This document shows positions 17,712-26,632 of a stretch of DNA of 38,614 nt, piece by piece; the stretch's first letter is position 1; every line of letters begins with the position of its first letter. Below the pieces are notes generated by a model, which ran no database searches, was not told the DNA's origin, and worked only from the letters and a program-made list of their open reading frames with translations. The DNA lies in NCBI GenBank assembly GCA_039197915.1, contig JBCCTV010000002.1:1-38614 (forward strand), read 5' to 3'. A program made the translations under genes and the position numbers. The stretch is from JAJFFW01 sp039197915. Lineage in GTDB: Bacteria > Pseudomonadota > Alphaproteobacteria > Caulobacterales > Parvularculaceae.

Positions 17712-18002
17712 ATGTCCGCCTTTGAGCAAAACACCACCGCTCAAACAGCCAAAGATCCCTATGTGATCGGGCCCGATGGGCTGCCGCTCACCTTAAAGGA
17801 CCTGCCCGCGGCCAGCACTAAACGCTGGGTGATCCGGCGCAAAGCCGAGGTCGTGGCCGCCGTGCGCGGCGGCCTGCTGACGCTTGAAGACGCCTGTGAA
17901 CGCTATCACCTCACCGTTGAAGAGTTCCTGGCCTGGCAAAAAGCGATTGACCAGCACGGTTTACCCGGATTGCGCGCCACCCGGGTCCAACAGTATCGCT
18001 AA
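17712..18002 (+). CDS. sciP: CtrA inhibitor SciP (DUF1153)
   Basis: SciP is a small cell-cycle regulator that binds promoters and/or CtrA and stops CtrA from recruiting RNA polymerase. The 96-residue product has the complete DUF1153 core: YVIGPDGLPLTLKDLP, RWVIRRKAEVVAAVRGGLLT, the helix-turn-helix ACERYHLTVEEFLAWQ and the C-terminal HGLPGLRATRVQQYR. About 15 extra residues precede the core. GAGGATC provides a ribosome-binding site. It is followed 154 bp downstream by flhF on the same strand. Confidence 0.95.
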   Translation: MSAFEQNTTAQTAKDPYVIGPDGLPLTLKDLPAASTKRWVIRRKAEVVAAVRGGLLTLEDACERYHLTVEEFLAWQKAIDQHGLPGLRATRVQQYR

Positions 18003-18156
18003 CGCCGCGCTTTACCGCAGCATCAATATCGTGCGCCGGTCGTTTCCATTTGCTAAGCCAACGTTTCGTCAACGCTGCTGTCGTTGATTGAACGAGCGAT
18101 GCGTAGTCGGGATGCGGCGCGCGTTTTGTGGTGGTTTTGGCTGGGTAGCGCACGCC

Positions 18157-19287
18157 ATGATGAAGTTTATTGCGTCCAATGCGGAGAGCGCAAAAGCAAA
18201 AGCGCGACGCGCATTGGGAGACGCTGCGGTGATCGTATCGATGCGCGATCTCCCGAGCGGAGACGTTGAGGTTACCGCCTCCGATCGTCCGCACCCGGCT
18301 GCGCCTGTGCAAAATACCGACATGGTCTCCCCTGGGGCCACCGTCAGTCGCGATGGCTATGGTGACGACGCCCGGCGCGCCCTGGAACATGATGCGCGCC
18401 CGGATGGCGGCAGCGGGTCCCGACTGAACGAAGCGCTTGAGCAACGCGTGGCTGAGGACGCCCTTTCCCGCTTGAAAAACTCACTGGCCGGCGCCGAGCG
18501 CGAGCAGCAGCTTGATCTCAGCGACGCCAAGGCGCGCGCGCTCCACGAGGTGTTGGCGCACCATGGTCTCGGCGACGGACTGATGGCCGCGATCATCCAT
18601 GGCGCGCACAACGCGCGAGCCCATGACGACTTCCGGCGGTTTGAGGAGGCGATAGCGGCCGCGTTTGGCTTTGCGCCGCTGACCGTCGCTGGCGGCCCGC
18701 CGATCATGCTCGTCGGCCCGACGGGGGCCGGCAAGACCTCTTCATCCGCGAAGATTGCAAAAGCGGCAATGGAAGCTGGCGTTGGCGCCTTCATGATGAC
18801 GGCGGACGTGGGGCGCGCGGGCGCCGCCGAACAAATCAAAACCTATGGCGATACGCTCGGCGCGGACTATTTCATCGTCGAAGCGCCACAGGATGTACAA
18901 AGAGCGATTAACGAATATCACCCAACGGGCGTTATCATATTGGATACCCCCGGCGTCTCGCCATTTGATCCTGGCGACATCGCAGCGCTCAGAAGCTTTC
19001 AAGAAGCCGCCCAAGCGGAACCGGTCCTCGTCCTACCAGCGAGCGGCGACGCAGCAGAATACGAGGAATGGGCCTGCGCCTTTGCGGAGTTCGGTGTACG
19101 TCGTATGATTATCACGAAGTTCGACGCCACGAGGCGGGTCGGCGCGGCGCTCGGCGCGGCCCACAAGGCCAACATGAACCTCGCCAACTTCTCTGAGGCC
19201 GCGTTTATTTCTGAAGGCCTTTTACCCGCCAGCGCTGACTTTCTCGCCCGGCGACTGCTCGCGGCAAATCCCGGTCGATATGCGTAA
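18157..19287 (+). CDS. flhF: FlhF-like SRP-family GTPase
   Basis: FlhF is an SRP-type GTPase that sets polar flagellum position and number. Residues 2-30 show the FlhF N-terminal pattern (FIASNAESAKAKARRALGD then AVIVSM). A variable linker follows, then an NG domain: P-loop GPTGAGKT at about 187-194, TADVGRAGAAEQI with the conserved D, DTPG and TKFDATRRVGAAL. The start is ambiguous between two adjacent ATGs at 18157 and 18160; a TTG at 18088 would add residues unlike the family. The product is 376 residues. No flhA or flhG is in the window, so the assignment rests on sequence and on sciP next door. Confidence 0.78.
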   Translation: MMKFIASNAESAKAKARRALGDAAVIVSMRDLPSGDVEVTASDRPHPAAPVQNTDMVSPGATVSRDGYGDDARRALEHDARPDGGSGSRLNEALEQRVAEDALSRLKNSLAGAEREQQLDLSDAKARALHEVLAHHGLGDGLMAAIIHGAHNARAHDDFRRFEEAIAAAFGFAPLTVAGGPPIMLVGPTGAGKTSSSAKIAKAAMEAGVGAFMMTADVGRAGAAEQIKTYGDTLGADYFIVEAPQDVQRAINEYHPTGVIILDTPGVSPFDPGDIAALRSFQEAAQAEPVLVLPASGDAAEYEEWACAFAEFGVRRMIITKFDATRRVGAALGAAHKANMNLANFSEAAFISEGLLPASADFLARRLLAANPGRYA

Positions 19288-19583
19288 CGACCTCCGGCAT
19301 TAAAGGCTGAGCGGCGTGGTCGGCGACGCTATAAATAAGAACATGACGGGAATTTAACACTCCAGAACAACCGCGATCCGGCCCTGGCGTTAATGATGGT
19401 TACAGCGCCATTAAGGATGTTTACCCGCATGAAATAAGGGAAAGCTTTCAGCCGTCATATTTAGACAAGCATTTGTGTACCAATTTTTGAAAACTTTCTA
19501 TTTCGTTTCTGAACTAACCAATTCACCGTTCGGCAAGAGCCCACAATTAACGTTTCGGCAAGTCTGCGTACCGAGAGATTGCC
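19288..19583. other. 296-bp intergenic region upstream of the beta-barrel/SPOR gene
   Basis: No gene is seen. The stretch from 19440 to 19560 is AT-richer than its surroundings, and probably holds the promoter of the downstream gene. Several TTAA and GTTAAT words occur, but none has the spacing of a full CtrA site. Confidence 0.5.
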
Positions 19584-21068
19584 ATGAAACGCGCCCTGCT
19601 TCTTAGCGTCGCCTTTGCCCTTGCGGTTCCCCCTGGGGCTGGAGCTGATGAACTTTACATCAAATTGAATTACGCGCGCACTTTCCAAGATGCGACCGTA
19701 ACAGACACCGCTGGTCAGCTCCAGGCGGTCGCTGAAGTGGACATTGCGAGCGGCAACTTATTTGGGGCGGCGTTCGGCGCGGCCCTCCCATTAAGTCCGA
19801 AATGGGGGCAATTCGAGTGGGAAGCAGAGCTTGCCTACCGCGACGCCCCGACAAATGGGGCGACCATTAGCGGCGCAGTCCCCAACGCTTTTATCGATGG
19901 CGCCGACCTCGATAGCGTGACCACAACGACGTTGCTCGGAAACATATGGTGGCGTCCGAAAATCTGGGGACAGATTAGACCCTATATCGGTGCGGGTGCG
20001 GGCGGCGCGTATCTGCCGTCTGGCGGTTTGTCTCAAGACGATATCTACGCCCTCGCCTACCAATTCGGCGGCGGCGTTGATTACGAATTCCGCAACGGCA
20101 TTCGCGCCGGCGTCGGCTATCGGCGGCTCACCATAAACGCCAACGACGTCGACGATGACGATCCGCTCTTCATTTTCGAGACCGATTCAGACCTCAACGA
20201 AAACGCTCTTTACGCCACAGCGACGTTGCCATTTTCGGCATTTGGCCGTGGCGGGTCGTCTAGACGTGTCGCCCGTGGACCGCAAAATCTAACGCCTGCT
20301 GACAAAGCAAGCGAGACCGCCATAAGAACTGAGGCTGCCCGTCGCCGCGCGCTACAAAAGCAAGCAAAACAAGAGGCGAAAGCCCGCAAGGCGCGCGAAA
20401 AGGAAGCCGAGAGACAAGCCCGCGCCGCCGAAAAGACGCGCAAAAAAGCAGAGGACAAGGGGCTTTTTGCCAAACTCAACCCTTTCAGTTCAAAGCCTCA
20501 GATTCGAGATGGTTCGGAGAAAGACTTTAAGTCAATAAATGTCGCTCGCGTTGACGCTCGTTCCGCGACGCCAGCCACACCACGACGGGCGCCAAGCGTT
20601 GCACCGCGGTCAGCGAAACCTAAGGCTGAAACTTACGCCGCGAAAGCGACGCCCGCTGCAACAAGAACCCTGCGACAACCGCAAAACGTTCAACAAAAGC
20701 GCTCTACGCCGATAGCAACTGCTTCGGCCGGCGCCACCATGCCCACATCGGTCAGCTTACGAACGGTGGAGCAGCGCCCCGCCGTAACACGCACAGCGTC
20801 TGCGACGCCGTCAGCGGCCAAGTCCAACGCCCGCTACTTTGCACAGCTCGGCGCTTACTCTTCCGAGAGCTTTGCGCGAGAAATGTGGACAGCAAAATCC
20901 GGCCGCCAGCCAGCGGTCTTTTCAAATGCGAAGTATGTAGTGCGCCCGTATAAATCATCCGGGTCCGGCAAAATGCTCTATCTCCTTCAAATTGGCCCCT
21001 ATGACCGCGTAGACGCAAAAGCGATGTGCGCGATGGTCAATGGCGAATGCATTGTCGTTGGCGGCTAG
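19584..21068 (+). CDS. outer-membrane beta-barrel protein with C-terminal SPOR domain
   Basis: A 494-residue envelope protein. It has a Sec signal peptide (residues 1-21, ending GAGA), an OmpA-like eight-strand-type barrel domain at about 22-215 with alternating hydrophobic strands such as IRPYIGAGAGGAYL and YQFGGGVDYEFRNGIRAGVGYR, and a basic Ala/Lys/Glu/Arg-rich segment at about 245-300 that is probably helical. A long Ala/Thr/Pro linker leads to a SPOR domain at 416-494 (YFAQLGAYSS, then LLQIGPYDR, ending C-x6-C). SPOR domains bind glycan strands lacking stem peptides, so the protein likely tethers the outer membrane to peptidoglycan. It is convergent with gspK with 15 bp between stops, and its SPOR is related to the one on GspD. 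Confidence 0.82.
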   Translation: MKRALLLSVAFALAVPPGAGADELYIKLNYARTFQDATVTDTAGQLQAVAEVDIASGNLFGAAFGAALPLSPKWGQFEWEAELAYRDAPTNGATISGAVPNAFIDGADLDSVTTTTLLGNIWWRPKIWGQIRPYIGAGAGGAYLPSGGLSQDDIYALAYQFGGGVDYEFRNGIRAGVGYRRLTINANDVDDDDPLFIFETDSDLNENALYATATLPFSAFGRGGSSRRVARGPQNLTPADKASETAIRTEAARRRALQKQAKQEAKARKAREKEAERQARAAEKTRKKAEDKGLFAKLNPFSSKPQIRDGSEKDFKSINVARVDARSATPATPRRAPSVAPRSAKPKAETYAAKATPAATRTLRQPQNVQQKRSTPIATASAGATMPTSVSLRTVEQRPAVTRTASATPSAAKSNARYFAQLGAYSSESFAREMWTAKSGRQPAVFSNAKYVVRPYKSSGSGKMLYLLQIGPYDRVDAKAMCAMVNGECIVVGG

Positions 21069-21083
21069 AGCCGAAAAGTAGCG

Positions 21084-21896
21084 TTAGGGCAAAAAGGCGT
21101 ATGCGGGCCTTGACTGCACGATTACTAGAATTTGTCCGCTTTCCGCATAAACGATAACATCACGCAAAGCTTGCGCGCCCGAGGGCCCGACCGCGTTTGT
21201 TTGTATACGAAAAAATGGCCCCGTTCTATTTGCCAAGTAAACGGAAGCGGCTGTTGGCGTTGGCGCTGGCTTATTGGCGGCGCGGGCATTGAAAATAACA
21301 TCTATCGAAGAGGGCGTTAATCCCGGAATAGCTCGGAGTAGCGCACGTTCCGCCGTTTGCGGATTAATCTGCGCTGATAAGGACGAGACCGTGATATACG
21401 GCTCAAGTAAGCGAAAAAGCTGCTCATCCACACCCGGTACTTTCAACAAGTCGTCGATCGCTGCGAAAGCCCCCCTTGGCTTCCCGGCGCGAAAGTCCAG
21501 TATCGCGTCGGTCACAGCGGTTGCGTCATAGGGCCATTGAGACGCGGCGCTGAGATCCTCAATTAAGCGCATTAATAAAGGCGGCTGCGCCATATTGAGA
21601 TCGGCCTTGCCGTTCTCATCGGTAATGCGGATAGTTACTCTGTACCCATTGTTTACGAAAGAAAATGGTGCGCCGGTTACCGGAATTTTCGTCTCTGCAG
21701 TCGCAAAATCCGCGAGGGCCAACTCAATGCCCGCTTGCGCTGCTTGGTCAAGCGATAGGCTCTTTGTTTCATAGGCCGCCGCCAAAGAAGATTGTCGGCT
21801 GGTTTGCACGAAGCTTAAAGCCATCAGCCCTAGTATGGACGCCATAATCAAAACAGATGGAAGCGCGGCGCCGCGTTCGCTCAGTATGCGTTTCAT
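21084..21896 (-). CDS. gspK: T2SS minor pseudopilin GspK
   Basis: GspK is the large minor pseudopilin that caps the T2SS pseudopilus. The 270-residue product has the short basic leader (KRILSERG) and a hydrophobic stretch AALPSVLIMASILGLMALSF; as in other GspK, the glutamate at +5 of mature pseudopilins is absent. A large C-terminal domain follows, with DENGKADLNMAQPP, the typical GspK helical region and later LLKVPGVDEQLF. The ATG at 21896 overlaps the gspJ stop (ATGA), and is preferred over a start at 21950. It is the last gene of the T2SS operon. Confidence 0.93.
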   Translation of the reverse strand: MKRILSERGAALPSVLIMASILGLMALSFVQTSRQSSLAAAYETKSLSLDQAAQAGIELALADFATAETKIPVTGAPFSFVNNGYRVTIRITDENGKADLNMAQPPLLMRLIEDLSAASQWPYDATAVTDAILDFRAGKPRGAFAAIDDLLKVPGVDEQLFRLLEPYITVSSLSAQINPQTAERALLRAIPGLTPSSIDVIFNARAANKPAPTPTAASVYLANRTGPFFRIQTNAVGPSGAQALRDVIVYAESGQILVIVQSRPAYAFLP

Positions 21897-22507
21897 CGTT
21901 TTGCACACTCGGAAGATAGCCGCACCAAACCGCCTGTGCGCGTAAAGCATCCTTGAGACAGGGACGCCGGCACGTCGAACACAAATTCGGTTTTGCCCGA
22001 TTGAAGCCGAACGAAATCAGGCGCCGGATCCGACGCTAACCACCGGTCTCGCCACGCAGTTTCGCCTTTGAGAGCAAAGGAAAAGGCGGCCTCTTCCTTA
22101 AACTGAATAAGTGAGACTTTCTCTGCCGGTCTTGCGGTGGTTGACGCATCGCGGCGGTACGCGACAAGTTCCGCCCCACCGTCATTTTGCTCGTTAAGCT
22201 CAAGGACGATCGAATAGTGGCCGCGACCGGTTGGGAAAGAGGGCGCTAGCGAAAAAAACGAAATGCGCGACTTATCCCCGACCAACGGCGCGCCCCCATT
22301 CGTCTGATCAGGCGTATCCAGATGATGAAGCCAGTCCGATAAAACCCGCCGTGTGGTCACAAAATCCTGTAAATCGCCGGTCCGACGCTCAGCTTTCGCC
22401 GTGGAAACGCCAGCAAACCGCAAGCCCTCGCCCATGAGCAGGCACACGCTAGCGACGAGGCTAAGCGCGACAACCATTTCGAGCAAACTGAACCCACGTT
22501 GGCGCAT
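21893..22507 (-). CDS. gspJ: T2SS minor pseudopilin GspJ
   Basis: A 204-residue minor pseudopilin. The prepilin-peptidase site is RG|FSLLEMVVAL with E+5 present. The body matches GspJ in size and in the pseudopilin fold. The gspI stop and gspJ start overlap by one base (TAATG), and its own TGA overlaps gspK. GspI, J and K form the tip complex of the pseudopilus. Confidence 0.9.
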   Translation of the reverse strand: MRQRGFSLLEMVVALSLVASVCLLMGEGLRFAGVSTAKAERRTGDLQDFVTTRRVLSDWLHHLDTPDQTNGGAPLVGDKSRISFFSLAPSFPTGRGHYSIVLELNEQNDGGAELVAYRRDASTTARPAEKVSLIQFKEEAAFSFALKGETAWRDRWLASDPAPDFVRLQSGKTEFVFDVPASLSQGCFTRTGGLVRLSSECAKR

Positions 22508-22899
22508 TATGGGCTTACTCCCTCAGCATAGCGCAACGTCTTAAGGACTGGCTTCTCGCCTCCATCTTGTCGAAAGACCGAAACTTCAAAAAGACTATCG
22601 CTCTCTATGGCAATTATAACGCCATCTTCGTCCTCAATCGAAATCTCCGGCTTTCGCGCCACGACGACACGCCAAACCTCGCCCGATTGTGTTTCAATTT
22701 CGCGCTCACCAATGCTCAGCCCCTCTTGGGTCGCGCGGTGTAAAGCGTTTTCAGCATCCGCTAACTGCGTATACCGCCCTTCCGTATGGGATATAATCCG
22801 CAAACTATCGCCCATCGCGTGGTAGGTCGCAACCAAGACGAAGCTCGCGACGCCAAGCGCGACCACCGCTTCCAGAAGTGAGAAGCCGCGTTCACTCAT
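22507..22899 (-). CDS. gspI: T2SS minor pseudopilin GspI
   Basis: A 130-residue minor pseudopilin, the usual GspI length. The leader is MSERG with cleavage before FSLLEAVVALGVASFVLVA; E+5 is present. The start overlaps the gspH end by 8 bp. It is expected to act with GspJ and GspK in the pseudopilus tip. Confidence 0.9.
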   Translation of the reverse strand: MSERGFSLLEAVVALGVASFVLVATYHAMGDSLRIISHTEGRYTQLADAENALHRATQEGLSIGEREIETQSGEVWRVVVARKPEISIEDEDGVIIAIESDSLFEVSVFRQDGGEKPVLKTLRYAEGVSP

Positions 22900-23371
22900 T
22901 TGAAGCCCTCACGCTCCGAACTCTGCCTGTCGCCCAATCCACACGAATGCTCTCGGACGCGTTCCCCGATTGAAACGACAACACACCGCCGGTCGATGAT
23001 CCATTCGGAAAAAAACGGATAACCGCCGTGTCGTCACCAGCGCCCTCACCGGTGTATTGGACCGTATCCGCAACCGTCGCTTCAATTTTGAGCGCCGCAT
23101 TCACCCGCGTCGTTTTCATATCATAGCGATACTCTCGCCCGCTGAGATCAAAAATAAAGTCCTTATATTGACCTTTAGCAATTGCTGAAGCGCGCGTTCG
23201 CCGCAGCGCCGCCGCCGTTTCGCGCGCTACGGACTTAACTTCGCGTGGCGAGGGCCCGGGCCGAAACGATACGCCCGCAACGAGGACCAGCGCCGCTGCA
23301 ATAGCGAGCGCTGCAATCACTTCAAGCAGCGAGAAGCCCCTCGCATGCCGGTGCTTAGTTGGGGTAGACAT
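22892..23371 (-). CDS. gspH: T2SS minor pseudopilin GspH
   Basis: A 159-residue minor pseudopilin with leader peptide STPTKHRHARG and cleavage before FSLLEVIAALAIAAAL. The GspH/FimT C-terminal fold is suggested by YKDFIFDLSGREYRYD and the later IRFFPNGSSTGG, the usual GspH motif. The start at 23371 lies nine bases after GGTG; ATG 23377 and one further upstream at 23404 are alternatives. It overlaps the gspG end by 17 bp. Confidence 0.9.
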   Translation of the reverse strand: MSTPTKHRHARGFSLLEVIAALAIAAALVLVAGVSFRPGPSPREVKSVARETAAALRRTRASAIAKGQYKDFIFDLSGREYRYDMKTTRVNAALKIEATVADTVQYTGEGAGDDTAVIRFFPNGSSTGGVLSFQSGNASESIRVDWATGRVRSVRASNE

Positions 23372-23795
23372 CCGCATTTTCACCGGTGCCGCCGGGCGCG
23401 CCATCCGCCCCTAGTGAGTATACGGATGGGCCGGCCCCTGCATTGACTTCATAGCGATAGGCGCGCCCCCAGGGGTCCGCGGGCGCCTCCCGCTTATTGA
23501 GATAGGGACCCGCCCAAAACGGCTCATCGGCCACATTCCGCGTTAGGCTCTCAAGCCCTTCTTCAGTTGTCGGATACCGACCAATATCGATGAGAAACAA
23601 CTCCAGCGCCGCGTTATATTGCTCGACCTGAATTTTGGCGGCCTTTGTCTTCGATGTACTCAGATACCCAACGATACGAGGCGCCGCGAGCCCCGTGATT
23701 AAAGCCAGAATTGCAAGCGCAACGAGCAACTCGGTCAAACTGAAGCCGTTCTCTGCCCGCACACGCGAGCGCGATACTCTAGATTGCCAAATCAT
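23355..23795 (-). CDS. gspG: T2SS major pseudopilin GspG
   Basis: The major pseudopilin, 146 residues. Cleavage site ENG|FSLTELLVALAIL with E+5. The GspG-specific features follow: the LFLIDIGRYPTTEEGLESL stretch, GPYLNKREAPADPWGRAYRY and the calcium-binding C-terminal loop LGADGAPGGTGENADV. The N-terminal leader is longer than usual (about 17 residues). It overlaps the end of gspF by 17 bp. Confidence 0.96.
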   Translation of the reverse strand: MIWQSRVSRSRVRAENGFSLTELLVALAILALITGLAAPRIVGYLSTSKTKAAKIQVEQYNAALELFLIDIGRYPTTEEGLESLTRNVADEPFWAGPYLNKREAPADPWGRAYRYEVNAGAGPSVYSLGADGAPGGTGENADVYPN

Positions 23796-24972
23796 TGATG
23801 CTCATAATCCCTATAAAGAGCGAAACGATAACAGCGCCAATTACGAAGGCGAGCGCTAGAATTATCATCGGTTCGGCGAGCGCTACGATCCGATCGATGC
23901 GATTACGGACGTTGTTTTCTATCAGCCGCGATGCATTAACGAGCGACGTCCCTAGCGCGCCGGTTGCTTCGCCGACACGCATGATTTCCAACAACGCACC
24001 GTCGCCAAACCCTTCCGATTGACATGCAACGGAGAACGCCTCGCCCCTTTTTACGCGGTTGGCGATGTTTCGGGCGCGGCCTGCGTAGGCGCTGGTGGAC
24101 GCAACGTCCGCCGATAGTGCGGCTGCTCGGTGCGGCCGCACCCCCGCCTGCAGCAAAGAACCGAGGATATGCGTGTAGCGTGCGGTTTCAGCTTGGGAAC
24201 GAACCCGCCCAAACACCGGCAAAGTCAGCGCGAATTCTGACAGCTGAACTCTGGCGATGGGCATTTTCTGCAGTCTTTGAAGCGAAAGCGCGCCAGCAAT
24301 AAACAAAACGAGCGGCAGCCACCAGAACGATCCGACCGCCCGTGATACTGAGAGCGTTATTTGCGTAATGAGGGGAAGCGTTGCGCCTGCATCAGCGAAC
24401 AGCGTTTCAAAGCGCGGCACCACAAAAGTCATAAGACCCGAAAACACTAAGCACGATACTACACTTAGAAGCGCTGGGTATGTCAGGGATGAGACAATTT
24501 GAGCACGTAGCGAATTCTGGTTTTCCAAGATGCTTGCAAGCTCGTCGAGCGCCGGCCCAAGGCGCCCCGACGCCTCGCCCGCTTTAATCAGCGCTGCGTG
24601 GAAGGCGGCAAAGGGCGCGCCGTGCGCTAAGACCGCTTCGCTAAGCGCATCTCCCTCTTGGACTTTCTTCAAAAGCGCTTCTGCGGCGGCGCCAGTTTCG
24701 CTTTGGGTGAGTGATTTCAAAGCCCGTTCCAACGGCACGCCCGCCAGCAGCAGCTCAGACAATCGCCGAACAAAAGGCGCGGCGTCGCGTTGCTTTATCG
24801 GCTTGCGACCACTGGCCCCAGCGGAACGGGTGGAACTTCCTGCGGCCGTCGTAGAAATCGGAATACGGCCGTCTTCACTGATCAGGCGCTGCGCCTCGCG
24901 CATCGATCGGGCGGAGATCAACCCGCTCACCTCACGGCCATTGGTGTCTAACGCCACATATTGAAACTGCAC
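23779..24972 (-). CDS. gspF: T2SS inner-membrane platform protein GspF
   Basis: A 397-residue polytopic platform protein that links the GspE ATPase to pseudopilus assembly. The N-terminal FQYVALDTNGREVSGLI is the family start, and two GspF domains follow, each with helices (IVSSLTYPALLSVVSCLVF and near the C-terminus LALAFVIGAVIVSLFIG). The start is a GTG at 24972, 3 bp after the gspE stop, with a GGGAG-type ribosome-binding site inside gspE. The tail ISINDLAI is normal for the family. Confidence 0.95.
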   Translation of the reverse strand: MQFQYVALDTNGREVSGLISARSMREAQRLISEDGRIPISTTAAGSSTRSAGASGRKPIKQRDAAPFVRRLSELLLAGVPLERALKSLTQSETGAAAEALLKKVQEGDALSEAVLAHGAPFAAFHAALIKAGEASGRLGPALDELASILENQNSLRAQIVSSLTYPALLSVVSCLVFSGLMTFVVPRFETLFADAGATLPLITQITLSVSRAVGSFWWLPLVLFIAGALSLQRLQKMPIARVQLSEFALTLPVFGRVRSQAETARYTHILGSLLQAGVRPHRAAALSADVASTSAYAGRARNIANRVKRGEAFSVACQSEGFGDGALLEIMRVGEATGALGTSLVNASRLIENNVRNRIDRIVALAEPMIILALAFVIGAVIVSLFIGIMSINDLAI

Positions 24973-24975
24973 CGA

Positions 24976-26625
24976 TCAGCGCTCCCCGACCGCGGCAAAC
25001 GCTTCTTCCAACGTGGTTAGTCCCTGTGCGGCTTTTAGGCAGGCGTCTTCAGCAAGTGAACGAACATTCTTCGCCCGCGCATACTGGCGAAGTTGATCGA
25101 GGCTGGCGCCAGCGGAAATCATTCCGCGGAGCTCCTCGTCAACATTGATGGCTTCAAAGACGCCAACACGGCCCGAAAATCCTTTGCCATTACAAGCCTT
25201 GCAGCCAACGGCGCTATAAAATGTCGGTGGGCGATCAAGCGCCGCAGTAACGCTTTTTGGAAGCTTTATTGAAACATCGGCTGGCCTCCTGCACTCAACG
25301 CAAAGTCGCCGCACCAAGCGCTGGGCGACGCAGGCACGAATTACAGCGGACAGAATAAAAGGCTCAAGACCCATGTCCCTCAGGCGAACAATAGCGCTTA
25401 ATGCATCATTCGTATGAAGAGTTGCGAGCACCAAATGACCCGTGAGCGCCGCTTGCGCCCCAATTCGCGCAGTTTCCGTGTCGCGAATTTCGCCGACCAT
25501 CACAACGTCGGGGTCTTGGCGCAGCATTGAACGCAGCGTCGACGCAAAGGTTCGTCCTATATCCGCCTTGATCGGTGTTTGCACAATGCCGTCAAGTTGA
25601 TATTCGACCGGATCTTCCGCTGTCAGAATTTTCCTGTGACCATCATTTAATTGATGGAGCGCAGCATAAAGCGATGTGGTCTTGCCCGACCCTGTTGGCC
25701 CGGTGACCAAGACCATGCCCTCAGTTTGGGACAGCGCGCGCTTCACAGTTTCATGGGTGTCCCGCGCCATTCCGAGTTTACTGAGCGTCGGCGCCTCATC
25801 AGACCGCTCAAGCAGGCGCAGCACCACACTTTCGCCGTGTAGACAAGGCCCCGTCGCCACACGCAAATCCACGTCTCTTCCTTCGATCCGTAACCGGATG
25901 CGGCCATCCTGCGGCAGCCTCTGCTCGGCAATGTCCAACCCCGCTAATATTTTAAGCCGCGAAACAACAGCGGGCCCAAATCGCGCGGGCGGAGATCTCG
26001 TTAGCTCCAAGGCGCCGTCAATGCGTAAGCGGATTGATAGATTATTTTCGAAGGGTTCAAGATGAATATCAGAAGCGCGACGCTTGAGCGCATCAGCAAT
26101 TAAATCGTCTACGAACCGAATGACCGGCGCGTCGTCAGCCATGGAACGCAGGGCGTCAAGGTCATCACCCGGATCGAATTCCTCGCTTGCGCCCTCGTCC
26201 ACATGGGCGCTTAACGCCTGCTCGATCAACCGCTCAACGCCGACAACAACCTTTACCGAACGCCCAAACGCGAGCTCAACCGCTTGCTGGATGTAGCTGT
26301 CGCTTGGGTCCGCGACCGCAACAACGACGGATGTGTCGCTATTTTCCAAGACGACCAAGCGGTAATGCAATTGGAAATCGAGTGAGAGGCGATCGTCCGT
26401 TATCGGCGCTTCGGCAACCGCCTCAAGGTCGACAAACTCCATGCCGAGAGCGTTTGCGCTGGCTCTCGCCCAGGCTTCTTGCGCCACGAGGCCGAGGCGG
26501 TCGAGCACGCGCATGATCGCCTGGTCCGATTGCTCAGCGAGCTTGCAGGCGCGGTCCCATTCATCCTTAGGCAGAATTGCCTGGTCGATGAGCGCACTGC
26601 CAATACGTTGCGTTATGGCGTTCAT
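24976..26625 (-). CDS. gspE: T2SS assembly ATPase GspE
   Basis: The cytoplasmic ATPase that powers pseudopilus polymerisation, 549 residues. The N1 domain binds GspL. The motor holds Walker A GPTGSGKTT at 309-317, the Walker B block DPDVVMVGEIRDTETA, the His box GHLVLATLHTNDA, and a zinc-binding tetracysteine (CVECRR and later CKACNGKGFSGR). The ATG at 26625 is chosen over an upstream frame extension because it starts at the family N-terminus, 7 bp after gspD. Confidence 0.97.
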   Translation of the reverse strand: MNAITQRIGSALIDQAILPKDEWDRACKLAEQSDQAIMRVLDRLGLVAQEAWARASANALGMEFVDLEAVAEAPITDDRLSLDFQLHYRLVVLENSDTSVVVAVADPSDSYIQQAVELAFGRSVKVVVGVERLIEQALSAHVDEGASEEFDPGDDLDALRSMADDAPVIRFVDDLIADALKRRASDIHLEPFENNLSIRLRIDGALELTRSPPARFGPAVVSRLKILAGLDIAEQRLPQDGRIRLRIEGRDVDLRVATGPCLHGESVVLRLLERSDEAPTLSKLGMARDTHETVKRALSQTEGMVLVTGPTGSGKTTSLYAALHQLNDGHRKILTAEDPVEYQLDGIVQTPIKADIGRTFASTLRSMLRQDPDVVMVGEIRDTETARIGAQAALTGHLVLATLHTNDALSAIVRLRDMGLEPFILSAVIRACVAQRLVRRLCVECRRPADVSIKLPKSVTAALDRPPTFYSAVGCKACNGKGFSGRVGVFEAINVDEELRGMISAGASLDQLRQYARAKNVRSLAEDACLKAAQGLTTLEEAFAAVGER

Positions 26626-26632
26626 GGGCGCG

